A stretch of 64,000 bases of DNA from a virus, in the IMG/VR virus record IMGVR_UViG_3300009155_000040, positions 1-64,000 of that record; one strand, given 5' to 3'. Shown in pieces: positions 30,296-40,410 of the stretch (position 1 is the first letter of the stretch; each line of letters starts with the position of its first letter). A program made the position numbers and the translations under genes. A model generated the notes under the pieces. It was given only the letters and a program-made list of their open reading frames with translations. It was not told the DNA's origin and ran no database searches.

Positions 30296-33019
30296 TTATG
30301 TGGTTGGTGCAGTGGTAATTTGTATTGTTGGTGTTGTTACTTGGAAATTGCCTGACCCACCTGGCAATAGTGTACCAGTGGCTTCAAGCGTTGACAATGA
30401 AATACTTAATGTTCCGTCAACACCTTCTGTTGCGCCGCCGATGCCTGTGTGATTATCTGTCCACTCAACTTGGAATTCGATGCTGGATGCGGTTCCTGCA
30501 GAGTTATCCGAAATGCCTGGAGTTCTAGCATAAATTTTATAGGTGTTTGTTGAATATGGATTTGATGATGTAGCAGTATACCATGCATTAAATCCGTTGC
30601 TTAATCTATAAAAATTACCGCCATTCAAACTTCCAGTTTCAGCAATTGGTTTGTTTCCGCCAAATGCTTGTGTGCCGATTCCCGTTAAGAATGTTGTCCA
30701 ATTTGCATTTTGAGCAGCAATTGCGCCTGTAGTTGATCCACCGGCCCTTGCTGATAAAAATCTTATTTCACCGCCACTATTGAAGAACGCTCGGGCTTGG
30801 GCAGCAGTTGGCCAGTATACACTGATTAAACTGTATACTCTAGTGGTCCAAGTTGAGCCAAGTGCACCTGGCCACGCTGTTTCAGAATACCAAGATCCTA
30901 ATCCCACAGGAGCAGTCCTAGTAATGGCCTGTGTAGCAGAAATGTCAAATTTTTGTGTAACCAACACATCGGCCCAAGTAGCATATTGTTTATAAGGTGC
31001 AGTTGCAGTATGAGCTCTTACAGTTTCTCCTACAGATGCATTGACCAATGTTGGTGTAGTTCCAACCTGATGTATATAGGCATTGATAATGTCATATTTT
31101 AACGTAGTCCAATCAGTTACTGAAACTCGATTGCTGGTTGTTATTTGATTACTGAAAACTGTTTGTCCGTAACCGCTATTTCCAGAACCTACACCTAATA
31201 CACCAGCTACTTTAGCTTGGATATCGTTGTAGTCTGCAACCTGAATAGTTTTAGAAACCCATATACCCGAAGCTACGCCCGTACCTTGAGAAGCGGTACC
31301 TAAGTCGGTGCCAAGTGTTAATGATGTTGCTGGCATCACTGTGCCGGTGCCGGTGCCTGGACCAGTTGCTGTAAATGTTAATCCTGTTGTGGCTGTAAAT
31401 GTTTCTGGAATAGCACGTCCTGTTCCAGGGCTAGTTGTTATAACTGTTGCTACTGTGATTGTCATACCCACAGTATATGTTATTCCCGACGTGCCGGCAA
31501 TGTTATTCCATTGAGTATTTGTTGTCGAACCTATTACTTTAATTGTATAGACTTCACCGATTTGGAATGCAGCAACATCTACCCATCCTGCACCAACTGC
31601 TGTATAGTCTGTGGTTCCCAAAGTTACTACGGTATATTTTTGAGCTGCTACCATTGCTGTTGCATTGATAAATCCAGATCCTGTGGCAGTGAATGTTACA
31701 CCAACGGTATTTGACGATGCACCAAATTTTGTAAAATCAGTGTTGCCAGCAAATGTAATAGTGTAAGATCTACCACTGACAAAATTACCAGCGGTTACTA
31801 AACCTGTGGCGGTGGCTGTGAATACTGTACCTGCAGTATTATTAGCGGAACCAAGATCTGTCCATATTGTTGTGCCTGCGGTAATAATAGTATAAGAACG
31901 GCCTATTACTAAGGCACCCGGATAATCAGCTGTGTTAGCCACAGCATTTTGATATAGGTCACCAATTTTAAATGATGTAAAACCTAAACCGTTGTTTAAG
32001 CTGAGAAGGGCAATTTCTTCACCTTCTGTAATACCGCTATCTGCGGCAATGGTTATTGTGGTACTGGCCATTCCACTAAGACCGCCATCTGTACTAGATA
32101 CTGTAAATGACCCAGTTAAAGTTGCAGGATTAAAATCAGTGCCGGTAATGCCTGCACCGGAAATTGTGTAAGGCAACACTGTACCATTTGGCACATTACG
32201 TGTATACATGTATACAATTATGGAGTTACCGTCAGACACTCCAGGAAGATTAGTCTTAAAAGAAAATTCAGCTTCGTCATAGGTAAGGATGATAATACCT
32301 TGCGACCCAGCTCCGCCAGCTGTAAATCCGCGAGATACATATGACGCTCCAGGGTTTGGTGTTCCGCCGGTAGCTGTCCTTTCTGTAGATACTCCTTGAG
32401 ATGCACCGCCACCTCCGCCTGAACCCGTGAAGCCCTGTCCGTCGGCACCGGTTAACCCTTCGCCGCCGCCGGCGCCGCCACCGCTTGCACCCCTGGTGCC
32501 ACCTGCTATTGGTCTTGCGGTTGTTTGATCAAATACTCCGCAGCCGCCGCCGCCGCCGCCACCATAAAGGGTTCCTTTATACAGATATCCTGCTGCGCCT
32601 GCACCTCCAATAATCCCATTTTCAGGTAGTCCGTTATTAGCAGGACTAGGGCCGCCGCCTCTCGCACCTGCACCTTGAGACGTAACGGTAAGCACACCAT
32701 CAATAGTTCTAGAGGATCGGTTACTGCCCAATGCCCCTCCACCGAGCGCACTTAGTGCTCCAAACGTAGTAGTAAAACCGGTACCGTTTGGTGCCACGCT
32801 GGCTCCGACGGCATACGATATTGATGTGCCAGGACTAACTATTATATTCCTTGTAAGGAGGATACTGCCGCCGGCGCCGCCGTAACCGCCACCGTTCACG
32901 TTTCCTTGTCCAGCAGCACCGCCACCAACAAGAAACACCTCACTAAGTAAAAAACAGTTAGCAGGGGGGGTCCATGTTGTGGGTGATGTACTGGTTAGTG
33001 TGACTGTTTGTACGGCCAT
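30296..33019 (-). CDS. Glycine-rich tail fibre protein with internal repeats
   Basis: 907 residues. Residues 1-245 form a Gly-rich domain (many GGG and GGAGG turns) as in phage adhesin tips. Residues about 250-345 resemble a Calx-beta-type strand domain (ITEGEEIALLSL). Residues about 365-560 hold degenerate repeats of the form GRSYTI..GTT..T..GA..NTVG..FTATG. The last 320 residues are related to the next protein upstream (30S-style match: ADYNDI, GYGQTVF, ARAFFNSGG, NWTTFL). Probably a receptor-binding fibre. A perfect late promoter core precedes it. Confidence 0.75.
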   Translation of the reverse strand: MAVQTVTLTSTSPTTWTPPANCFLLSEVFLVGGGAAGQGNVNGGGYGGAGGSILLTRNIIVSPGTSISYAVGASVAPNGTGFTTTFGALSALGGGALGSNRSSRTIDGVLTVTSQGAGARGGGPSPANNGLPENGIIGGAGAAGYLYKGTLYGGGGGGGCGVFDQTTARPIAGGTRGASGGGAGGGEGLTGADGQGFTGSGGGGGASQGVSTERTATGGTPNPGASYVSRGFTAGGAGSQGIIILTYDEAEFSFKTNLPGVSDGNSIIVYMYTRNVPNGTVLPYTISGAGITGTDFNPATLTGSFTVSSTDGGLSGMASTTITIAADSGITEGEEIALLSLNNGLGFTSFKIGDLYQNAVANTADYPGALVIGRSYTIITAGTTIWTDLGSANNTAGTVFTATATGLVTAGNFVSGRSYTITFAGNTDFTKFGASSNTVGVTFTATGSGFINATAMVAAQKYTVVTLGTTDYTAVGAGWVDVAAFQIGEVYTIKVIGSTTNTQWNNIAGTSGITYTVGMTITVATVITTSPGTGRAIPETFTATTGLTFTATGPGTGTGTVMPATSLTLGTDLGTASQGTGVASGIWVSKTIQVADYNDIQAKVAGVLGVGSGNSGYGQTVFSNQITTSNRVSVTDWTTLKYDIINAYIHQVGTTPTLVNASVGETVRAHTATAPYKQYATWADVLVTQKFDISATQAITRTAPVGLGSWYSETAWPGALGSTWTTRVYSLISVYWPTAAQARAFFNSGGEIRFLSARAGGSTTGAIAAQNANWTTFLTGIGTQAFGGNKPIAETGSLNGGNFYRLSNGFNAWYTATSSNPYSTNTYKIYARTPGISDNSAGTASSIEFQVEWTDNHTGIGGATEGVDGTLSISLSTLEATGTLLPGGSGNFQVTTPTIQITTAPTT
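31340..31915 (-). repeat. Degenerate protein repeats in the Gly-rich fibre
   Basis: About four to five copies of a 35-45 residue unit with YTI(V)..GTT(N)..T..GA...TVG..FTATG(A). The copies differ in sequence, so this is an old protein repeat rather than a recent DNA duplication. Boundaries are approximate. Confidence 0.6.
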
Positions 33020-33044
33020 TATTGTGTTATCCTTAACTCAGGAA

Positions 33045-33052
33045 TATTTATA
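33045..33052 (-). promoter_or_regulatory. Perfect late promoter core TATAAATA before the Gly-rich fibre
   Basis: The reverse complement reads TATAAATA, exact T4 late core, 25 bases before the ATG at 33019. AAGGATAAC lies between as a binding site. Best of the late motifs on this strand. Confidence 0.7.
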
Positions 33053-33056
33053 TAGT

Positions 33057-33977
33057 TCAAGTCGCAGTTATTGACGATATTGAATACGTTGGGCTTGTGA
33101 TAGTAAATGTTCCAGTAGGCACTAACAATCCTGCTGCTTTTAGTTCGTCCACAGCCACTGCCAATGTGCCGTCTATTACATCTCCCGGTGGAAAGATTGT
33201 AGGAGGGTTTGGATACCCAGGATTTAGCGTATCTGGATCAACATAAGCATCATTCCAAATTACCTTGATGTAAACAACTGTGGCTGTTCCGCCCACATTG
33301 TTTGCCACATTAGTTTTGGCCTGCAATTGATAATTGTTAGACGAGTAAGAGCTGGTTGCACCCTGTTGATAAAATGTTTGATAAACATTGGTTAACGAAT
33401 AAAATGTTGCACCGCCGGGTGTGTTTGCACCAAGTCCCTGTGATCCAATAGTATCTAACAAACTTGTCCAAGATGAATTTTGTGGAGTTGTTGCTCCGCC
33501 GGTTCTCGTACTGGAAATTCTAATTTTTCCGCCACTGTTAAAAAAGTATCTTGCTTGATTTGCTGAACCAAAAGTAACAGTAATCTCACATGATGATTGC
33601 GATGCCCATGATCCTGTTCTTGATGTTCCGGGTTTAGCAGTAATTACTGACTGGTCAACACCAATATTAAATCTATTTAGACTGGCTGCGTCAGCAGCAA
33701 TATCAAATCCGTTGTTAGGAAATGTTATTCCTTGTTGAATAACAGATAGTGGTTCCACTTCTGCAAGAGCAGGTTCTCCGCCATCTTGATGTATTTTGAT
33801 ACTGCGAAGCATGTTGCGCAAATCGTCCCATTGAACTTTGGAAATTTGCTCGCCTTGCGATACTGTGGCTCCTAATACTGTTTGTCCATACCCCTTTGAG
33901 CCCGTGCCTGTCCCAAGAATGTCAACAATCTTGGCGCGGATATTATTGTAATCGGATGATGATATTTGAGTAGGCAT
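33057..33977 (-). CDS. Fibre protein, paralogue of the C-terminal part of the Gly-rich fibre
   Basis: 306 residues. The segments SDYNNIRAKI, GYGQTVLG, ARYFFNSGGKIRISS, SSWTSLLDTIGSQ and a C-terminal DGTLAVAVDELKAAG block line up in order with the last 320 residues of the Gly-rich fibre (DYNDIQAKV, GYGQTVFS, ARAFFNSGGEIRFLS, NWTTFLTGIGTQ, DGTLSISLSTLEATG). It lacks the Gly-rich head. Duplication and fusion of one module best explain this. It likely forms part of a distal fibre. It begins one base after the upstream fibre's stop. Confidence 0.7.
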   Translation of the reverse strand: MPTQISSSDYNNIRAKIVDILGTGTGSKGYGQTVLGATVSQGEQISKVQWDDLRNMLRSIKIHQDGGEPALAEVEPLSVIQQGITFPNNGFDIAADAASLNRFNIGVDQSVITAKPGTSRTGSWASQSSCEITVTFGSANQARYFFNSGGKIRISSTRTGGATTPQNSSWTSLLDTIGSQGLGANTPGGATFYSLTNVYQTFYQQGATSSYSSNNYQLQAKTNVANNVGGTATVVYIKVIWNDAYVDPDTLNPGYPNPPTIFPPGDVIDGTLAVAVDELKAAGLLVPTGTFTITSPTYSISSITAT

Positions 33978-33978
33978 T

Positions 33979-35796
33979 TTATAACACTAGTGCTTCAATT
34001 GTTGTTATTCCGTCAACATCACTAGACTCAAGTGCAATTGCAAATGTATCTACGTTGAAATTTTGTCTTACTAGCGCAGTACCAGCTGGGCCTGCTACCA
34101 GTCTATCGCCTTTCTTAACAGCACCTGTTACTTTAACAGGAACTCGTCCTTTAAGGGCAATGTATGTACCGCCTACTAGATCTTTATTCATCATAAACGC
34201 TGGATTTGCACTAACTACACCAATAGCTCTGTCGCCTTGTGTGCAGGCAGTAACTTCTTTAGTACCTCCAACTGCAACCACTGTGCCTGTTTCGTAGTCG
34301 GCGTCTGCCAGATATTTTTCTGCCAAGTCAGCATATTGAGCTGATGTAGCTGTTCCGTCAAATACGTTGGCTAACAAATTACCTGCGGCATTTCTAGCAG
34401 CAATTGTAAATGCTGTTTTTGTTGTTCTAGCTGATCTGTACCAAGTGCTTTGATCGCTGCCGTTCCAAGTGGTATCAGTGGCTGCATCATCAATTTTTAA
34501 TTTGTTTGTACTTGTGGCAATGCCGTTGAATTTTACAGCATTTAATTCACCTAATGAGTTTCTTACTGCTATCGAATCGGCGGTTGCTGTAACTTCACCA
34601 GATAGTGAATTTAATTCTAACGCATTTGATGCTGTTCCGTTAACATCTCCTTGAACAGAACCAAATAAGTTTCCTCTAAGAGTTGCACCAGTGTAACCAA
34701 TTTGTTTAGTAGTACCATTAATCAATACAGTGGCATCAGTTGCTAGGACATTTCCTACAAATGCTCCAGTAAATTGTTTGGTAGAATAATCATATGCAGT
34801 TGTAAGGTCAGACGCTTTAAGATTTGCCACTACGCCGTCAGCATAAACAGATCCCCATTTAAGCGTTGGCGATCCTAAATTATAACCTTCATCTATTCCT
34901 GGTACTATTCCTGTACCCGTAAACACAGCAACGTTTTGTTTAACAGTGCCATTGGTAATTCTAACAGTAATATCATTGTTATTTTTATTTTCAATAATAA
35001 CATCTTCACTGTTTTCAATCCAAATACGAAGATCAGTATCAGTACCTACATAAAAACCTACATCTGGAAAAGTAATTGCTGAAGTAAACGGATTTGCAAT
35101 ACCAACTCGAACATAGTCAGATGCTAATCTTCCACCTAACCTGTCTGAATTACTTGCTGTTCCCCAGAATCTATAATCGCTAGTGGTCTGTCCATTACTC
35201 GGAGTATTAATTAATGTAATACCCTGTTTAATAACTGGAAAGTTTGCTGTCAATCCTGTTGAACTTGCTGGAATAAACTCTTCAAGGGCGTTGACAATTG
35301 CTACAATCTCTCCGCCTGCAATAATTTTAATAATGGCATGTGTATCAGCAACCGGCGATTGATTATCTTTAATTGTATCAGTAGCAATAGCACTAGATCC
35401 AAGTTCAGGACTTGCAGCTGGTCCAACTAGAACATACTGTGTTCCGGACCACGTGTATAATTGTTTAGCGTTTGAATCCCACCAAAACTCACCAGTAGCC
35501 AAGCCTGCGGGCTGAGTAATGCTGACTTCAGCGCCATTGGCAACTTTAAATTTAACACCATCGTAGAATTTTAGCTTTTTATTTCCGCTATCATACCATA
35601 TTTGCCCTGGAACCACTTTTGGGGGTGCTGAAGTGTTTGCAAAATTTTCCATTAAATGTAGGAAATTTTCGTTTTGTACTTCGCCGTAGCCTGCGTAGTT
35701 TTTACCTACAAATCGTAGATCAGTGCTGGAATCGATTGTTCCGTCTGCTACAGTTGTTTGTAGTACTCCGTTAAATTTGTTTACTTGATATGCCAT
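33979..35796 (-). CDS. Tail fibre protein with shared N-terminal module, paralogue 1
   Basis: 605 residues. The first 180 residues are a module shared with three neighbours: DGTIDSSTDLRFVGKNYAGYGE, NENFLHLMENFAN, GQIWYDS and KLKFYDG, then VLVGP. The middle has beta-rich strand repeats. The last 130 residues (YLADADYETGTVVAVGG, VTACTQGDRAIGVVS, GGTYIALKGRVPVKV) form a separate terminal domain typical of phage fibres. A late-promoter-like motif and AAGGTGGATC precede the ATG. Confidence 0.75.
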   Translation of the reverse strand: MAYQVNKFNGVLQTTVADGTIDSSTDLRFVGKNYAGYGEVQNENFLHLMENFANTSAPPKVVPGQIWYDSGNKKLKFYDGVKFKVANGAEVSITQPAGLATGEFWWDSNAKQLYTWSGTQYVLVGPAASPELGSSAIATDTIKDNQSPVADTHAIIKIIAGGEIVAIVNALEEFIPASSTGLTANFPVIKQGITLINTPSNGQTTSDYRFWGTASNSDRLGGRLASDYVRVGIANPFTSAITFPDVGFYVGTDTDLRIWIENSEDVIIENKNNNDITVRITNGTVKQNVAVFTGTGIVPGIDEGYNLGSPTLKWGSVYADGVVANLKASDLTTAYDYSTKQFTGAFVGNVLATDATVLINGTTKQIGYTGATLRGNLFGSVQGDVNGTASNALELNSLSGEVTATADSIAVRNSLGELNAVKFNGIATSTNKLKIDDAATDTTWNGSDQSTWYRSARTTKTAFTIAARNAAGNLLANVFDGTATSAQYADLAEKYLADADYETGTVVAVGGTKEVTACTQGDRAIGVVSANPAFMMNKDLVGGTYIALKGRVPVKVTGAVKKGDRLVAGPAGTALVRQNFNVDTFAIALESSDVDGITTIEALVL

Positions 35797-35818
35797 GTTT
35801 GATCCACCTTAATCTTTG

Positions 35819-35826
35819 TATTTATT
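35819..35826 (-). promoter_or_regulatory. Late-promoter-like motif AATAAATA
   Basis: The reverse complement reads AATAAATA (one mismatch from the core), 23 bases before the ATG at 35796, within the gap to the upstream gene. Confidence 0.5.
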
Positions 35827-35828
35827 CA

Positions 35829-36185
35829 TTATATAATACGAGTTGCAGCCGCTTGTCTTTGAGTTTCTAAATCTAAATATTGCTGTTGCGTTAAACTCGT
35901 TGGAATCGACAATGCTTGCTGTCTAATATGACGCAAAACTTTCCAATCTGTGCTTCTTAAAAATTCTAAATCGCTTGCATTTCTTAATTGATTTTCTTTC
36001 TGTGTTAAAATTTCAACGCCTACTGGTTGAACAGTTTTAGTAGGAATATCAAAATAGTGAGTTTGTGCTATTATGGAGTTATGATCAGCATCACTAATCT
36101 CCGATACTGACACAGTATTAGGAACGGACGGTGCATAACTTAATATGCTGATTACTTTATTATCTTCTATACATACGTAGTGCAT
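35829..36185 (-). CDS. Tail-fibre-assembly-like small protein
   Basis: 118 residues from the ATG at 36185, with GGAG upstream; a longer frame that starts inside the fibre gene is not needed. The C-terminal part, with LEFLRSTDWKVLRHIRQQ, is typical of caudoviral tail fibre assembly chaperones. The N-terminal half is a strand-rich cap (HYVCIEDNKVISI). It begins 3 bases after the stop of the upstream fibre, the usual place for a chaperone acting on that fibre. The fit is by motif only. Confidence 0.65.
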   Translation of the reverse strand: MHYVCIEDNKVISILSYAPSVPNTVSVSEISDADHNSIIAQTHYFDIPTKTVQPVGVEILTQKENQLRNASDLEFLRSTDWKVLRHIRQQALSIPTSLTQQQYLDLETQRQAAATRII

Positions 36186-36187
36186 TT

Positions 36188-38473
36188 TTAACTCCAAATT
36201 GCCATGTAATTGGCGGCCGGTGTAGATCGTTGTTCTGTATTTTGAACATATACTCGAATCCTGTCTCCAAGATCGCTCCAGGTACAACGTAGTGAGTCGT
36301 TACCATCAACTCCGCCGGCATAGTGTATAACTGCTATACTAGGCATAAATGCAATTAAATTAGCCATTGTTTTGCCTGAGGGCGGAAACACATCAAAAAA
36401 GTTTGCGCCATTATTCCAACTGCCTACTTGATTTGTGTAACCCGAAGTACTGTAAACTGTATTACCGTAGGTAAATGTATACTGTGGTAATCTACTGTCA
36501 ACATACTGTTTAGGAGTGGCATGTAAATCAGATATCGGATTGCCGTTCAGTGTTAGGTATCCAGACATTGTGCTACCGGAAATGGCTACTTTTGTTGGAT
36601 CGGTTGCACTAATTGATATATTAGTTGTGCCGTCAAACGACACACCATTAATAGTTCTAGCTGTTTGTAATCTCGATGCCGAGGTTGCATTTCCAGTTAC
36701 TGCTCCAACTAACGAAGCTGTAATTGTTCCTGCTGAAAAATTACCACTAGAATCACGTGCAACTACTTTACTTGCAGTATTAGCAGATGTAGCATCTACA
36801 GAAATTGTTAATGGTAACTGAGTATCGTAGTAACTCGGTGAACCAGTGCCTGAATAAGAAATATAAGTGCCAGCAGTTAATTTTTCTAACGCCATTGCAC
36901 CCCATGTTATAGAGTTGCCGCCGGTTGATTTAAGAACATAGCCAGGGGTGCCGGCTGGTAAAAATGCCGTTGTTCCAGATGCCGTTTGATAAGGTACAGA
37001 ACCGGCACTGCCGCCGGCGATGTTTGTAGATCTAGTTGCTAATGTTGCTGTTTCTGCATTGCCAACTAGAGTATTTGCATATATTTTATCCCATTTATTG
37101 TTTGAAGTTCCCAAATTAATTGGATCTCCAGCATGTATAAAATTAGGTGCAAAAGCTGGCTGGTTAATTCCGCTGCTGCTTAAAGATTGCGCAGATGTAA
37201 TAAAACCAATATCGGCGAAGTCTCCAGTAACAGCAGTATCAAATATTTTTAATAAAAATCCGGTTTGCTGATTTGCTGATAATGTTGGTGTACCACCTTG
37301 CACTCCAAGTGTAAGTTCTTCGGCTCCACCAACTGTTACTCCAAGGTCTGCAACATTTAAAGAATTAAGTGTTCCAACGTCAGTTAAAGACGAATTTAAA
37401 ACACTAGGACTTAATATGTCCCCAGTCAATGTTTCTGCGGCGGCTGGAATACTAATGTCAGCAGTTCCATCAAAATTAACATTATTGATTTTTCTAGGTG
37501 TTGTTAATTTAGTTGCTGTAGCAGCATTACCGCTAAGTGTTGCTCCAATAAATGTATTGGCTTGAACTACGTCAAAGGTGCTGGTTCCACTTGATGCTGT
37601 TACATTTCCAAGTAAGGTAGCAGTAATTGCGCCTGCTGAAAATCCGCCTGTGCTATTTCTTGCTACTACTTTTCCTGCTTGATTTGCAGACGATGCATCA
37701 ACAGCCCATGTAACTTCTGTTGACCCATTAAAATCAGTTCCAGTTAGATATGTTCCACGTTTCAACCTGTTGGTAGTATTTGATAAAACTGTTACATCCG
37801 ATGTTCCATCGAACACTGTACCGTTAATCAATCTTGGTGTTATCAGTCGTGTTGCAGTTGCCGCATTACCTGTTAGATTTCCTTTAACTACTGTTGATGA
37901 ATTTAATGTCAGGCCGGCTGCTAAGTTACTAAATCCAACAAGTCCATATGAAGGATTAATTGTAAATGCTGTGGCTGAAATAATGCCGATTATGCCGCCG
38001 TCGATTGTTAATTTTATAACTGGTCTACTGACATTGTCGCCATCTAATAAAGTAGTCGATACTGCTCGGGTGATTCCGAACCCTTCGGCAGTTTCTGGTC
38101 CGATGAATCGCCAATTGTTATCAGCCCATACATGCAATGTATTAAACGGAGATTTTAACCACAAAGCACCATTTGATGGCTCTTCCGGTGGGTCATTTGA
38201 TATTACAGCCGAGCCAACAATGGTCCATTTTGAGCCGTCATATACGTGTAAAATATTACTTAAAGTATTAAACCAAGTTTGACCTTGTAAAGGCCTTGCA
38301 GGAGGAAATTCATTTGCAAAATTTTCTAACATCCATACAAAGTTTTCGTTTTGTGTTTCACCATATCCAACATAGTTTCTTCCAACCAAGCCAATGCTGG
38401 TAGAAGTATCTATTGTACCGTCTTCTAAAACGACTAACGGTTCATTGTTAAATTTATTAATTGTATATGGCAT
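36188..38473 (-). CDS. Tail fibre protein with shared N-terminal module, paralogue 2
   Basis: 761 residues. The shared module reads DGTIDTSTSIGLVGRNYVGYGE, NENFVWMLENFAN and GQTWFNT. The central region repeats a pattern with GNATSA(T)RL, RTINGVSFDGT and VVARNSTGGFSAGTIT, at least three times. The last 110 residues are a distinct domain with YGNTVYSTSGYTNQVGSWNNG, perhaps receptor binding. TAGGAG precedes the ATG. The following gene is the assembly-like protein, which may serve this fibre. Confidence 0.78.
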   Translation of the reverse strand: MPYTINKFNNEPLVVLEDGTIDTSTSIGLVGRNYVGYGETQNENFVWMLENFANEFPPARPLQGQTWFNTLSNILHVYDGSKWTIVGSAVISNDPPEEPSNGALWLKSPFNTLHVWADNNWRFIGPETAEGFGITRAVSTTLLDGDNVSRPVIKLTIDGGIIGIISATAFTINPSYGLVGFSNLAAGLTLNSSTVVKGNLTGNAATATRLITPRLINGTVFDGTSDVTVLSNTTNRLKRGTYLTGTDFNGSTEVTWAVDASSANQAGKVVARNSTGGFSAGAITATLLGNVTASSGTSTFDVVQANTFIGATLSGNAATATKLTTPRKINNVNFDGTADISIPAAAETLTGDILSPSVLNSSLTDVGTLNSLNVADLGVTVGGAEELTLGVQGGTPTLSANQQTGFLLKIFDTAVTGDFADIGFITSAQSLSSSGINQPAFAPNFIHAGDPINLGTSNNKWDKIYANTLVGNAETATLATRSTNIAGGSAGSVPYQTASGTTAFLPAGTPGYVLKSTGGNSITWGAMALEKLTAGTYISYSGTGSPSYYDTQLPLTISVDATSANTASKVVARDSSGNFSAGTITASLVGAVTGNATSASRLQTARTINGVSFDGTTNISISATDPTKVAISGSTMSGYLTLNGNPISDLHATPKQYVDSRLPQYTFTYGNTVYSTSGYTNQVGSWNNGANFFDVFPPSGKTMANLIAFMPSIAVIHYAGGVDGNDSLRCTWSDLGDRIRVYVQNTEQRSTPAANYMAIWS

Positions 38474-38494
38474 TTGAGCCGCTCCTAAATTTCA

Positions 38495-40387
38495 TTATAT
38501 TGTTACACTTCCAACGAATGTCCAAGCACTGCCTATAATTCTAAATGTTCTAACACTTCTAACAGGATTCAATATTTGTGCATCTAATGATTGTGCTGGT
38601 ACTGATAAACTGGTAATTGCCGATGCTGATCCACCAGCTGCTACTGTAAACACATTGCTTCCTGGCGAACCAATATTGAGATTCAGCGTGGATGGTAAAT
38701 TGCTTAACTCCATACAGAATATTCTTGCAAATGTGTTTACATCGTATTCAGCTATGGGTGCTATTTCCGGCAACATTGTGCCAGCAATATACCCGTTGGT
38801 AATTGTCGGATTGCCTGCAGAGTCCATTGGAATTACCAATGATAATACCACAGCCCTTGATCTAATTGATGCATCAACGTATGCTTTATTTGTAGCATCG
38901 TTAGCAGATGCAGGAGTTCCTAATCCAGTAATTTTAGGAGTACCAATTAATGCAATACTACCGCCTAATGAAGAAATTTCTAAATTTGGTAGTGCCGCAT
39001 TAATTGATGATATTCTATTGTTTTCTATTCTGACTGTTGATACACTTGCTGGTCCAACGTTAAGTTGTGTTAACGTACCAAAGGATGTAACACCCGGAAT
39101 ACTGGTAATTCCTGCACCCAATGAAGTTGCTGATAATACTTCAACTCCGTTAATGGCAAAATATTTTCCTGCTGCAATATTGATATGTTCAGAACTGTTC
39201 CATGCTGTGCCTAATAACTGCGGAGTTGAATCAGTGTATCCTGCTAGAACTGCGGCTGCTGTTGACTGTTGTGGAGCAAGTCCGCTAGAATCGGCCCATA
39301 AAAATATATGACTGCTGGCGCCTTGCAGGATTATGCCGCCACCGCTGGCATTTTGATCTGTTGGCACAGTAGATGTTTGTTTAGCTAATACAATGTTTTT
39401 ATCTTCTACAACTAACGTTCCAACATCAACAGTTAGGTAATCTCCTTGAACTGTGAGGTTTCCAACTACTGTTAAACTTCCGCCAATGGTTGTTTGGCTG
39501 GCAGGTTGTCCGTCGTATATGGAAACTGTACGAGAGTCGGATGCAATTCTAACAGCATCTTCTTGTACAATACCTTTTCTAACGTTAAAAACAATATCTC
39601 GGTTTGTTGCAGAGTTTGAAAGAATTACATTTCCTCCGCTAACAGTAATAGCACCCTGGCCAGCACTACCGACAGATATTCCTAAGTCAGTATTAATTCT
39701 TATCTGCCCTTCAATAATATTTGAAGTATCTTTACGAACATAGGTTGTAGCATCTGCGCCACCTAATTGTTCTGCATTTGTAGCAGTTGCATAAAATTTA
39801 AAACCGTCAACTGTTCCTGCATTGAAACCTGGACCGATGGATCCTGAAAATCCTTGAATGGCAGATTTTGGAGTAAATGCATCTTTTGAAAAGATTCCCA
39901 ATAATATTCCATTGTTGTATAGATAGGTTACAACTCGTGTTTGATTCAGCGTATCTAAAATACTTACAACTTTGAGACCACTTAATCCTTGACTAGCAGA
40001 ATATGCTGGTCCTAATAGTATTGTGCTAGTACCGTCATAAAAATATAATTGTTTTTCAATACTATTAAACCACAAGTCACCTGCACCCAAAGTTAAAGGC
40101 TGCGATCCTGCAATTGTTGCAGAACTTACTGGAATAAATTCATTTCCGTTATAAACTTTTACTCTGTTTTCTGACGTATCAAACCAAACTTGACCGCGGA
40201 TTGGATTAGTTGGGGTGTCGGCACTTGCAAAATTTTCCAATAGCTTGATTAAATTTTCATTATATATCTCACCAAAGCCGCTGTAATTTTTACCAATAAG
40301 AGTTAAGTCAGTGGATGACTGATCTATTTGACCGTCTGGAACTGTAGATACTATAGTTCCGTCTGTTTTATTAATTTGATATGCCAT
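38495..40387 (-). CDS. Tail fibre protein with shared N-terminal module, paralogue 3
   Basis: 630 residues. Shared module: DGQIDQSSTDLTLIGKNYSGFGE, NENLIKLLENFAS, GQVWFDT, KQLYFYDG. Central beta region includes VVGNLTVQGDYLTVDVGTLVVEDKNIVLA, a common fibre shaft motif. The C-terminus (residues about 520-630) differs from the other paralogues. AGGATAAGAAC precedes the ATG. Confidence 0.75.
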   Translation of the reverse strand: MAYQINKTDGTIVSTVPDGQIDQSSTDLTLIGKNYSGFGEIYNENLIKLLENFASADTPTNPIRGQVWFDTSENRVKVYNGNEFIPVSSATIAGSQPLTLGAGDLWFNSIEKQLYFYDGTSTILLGPAYSASQGLSGLKVVSILDTLNQTRVVTYLYNNGILLGIFSKDAFTPKSAIQGFSGSIGPGFNAGTVDGFKFYATATNAEQLGGADATTYVRKDTSNIIEGQIRINTDLGISVGSAGQGAITVSGGNVILSNSATNRDIVFNVRKGIVQEDAVRIASDSRTVSIYDGQPASQTTIGGSLTVVGNLTVQGDYLTVDVGTLVVEDKNIVLAKQTSTVPTDQNASGGGIILQGASSHIFLWADSSGLAPQQSTAAAVLAGYTDSTPQLLGTAWNSSEHINIAAGKYFAINGVEVLSATSLGAGITSIPGVTSFGTLTQLNVGPASVSTVRIENNRISSINAALPNLEISSLGGSIALIGTPKITGLGTPASANDATNKAYVDASIRSRAVVLSLVIPMDSAGNPTITNGYIAGTMLPEIAPIAEYDVNTFARIFCMELSNLPSTLNLNIGSPGSNVFTVAAGGSASAITSLSVPAQSLDAQILNPVRSVRTFRIIGSAWTFVGSVTI

Positions 40388-40410
40388 GTTCTTATCCTAA
40401 ACGCCTTATA

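Noticed and set aside
32500-32580. Run of GCC/GCG triplets that looks like a simple DNA repeat
   Set aside because: It encodes consecutive Gly residues of the fibre and varies in sequence, so it is coding composition rather than a separate repeat element.
32218-32751. Frames opposite or out of phase in the Gly-rich fibre
   Set aside because: GC-rich glycine codons remove stops in other frames; no independent signals support genes there.
36188-36287. Longer version of the fibre-assembly-like protein starting inside the fibre gene
   Set aside because: The extra 34 codons overlap the fibre in another frame; the ATG at 36185 has GGAG and makes a normal-sized protein.
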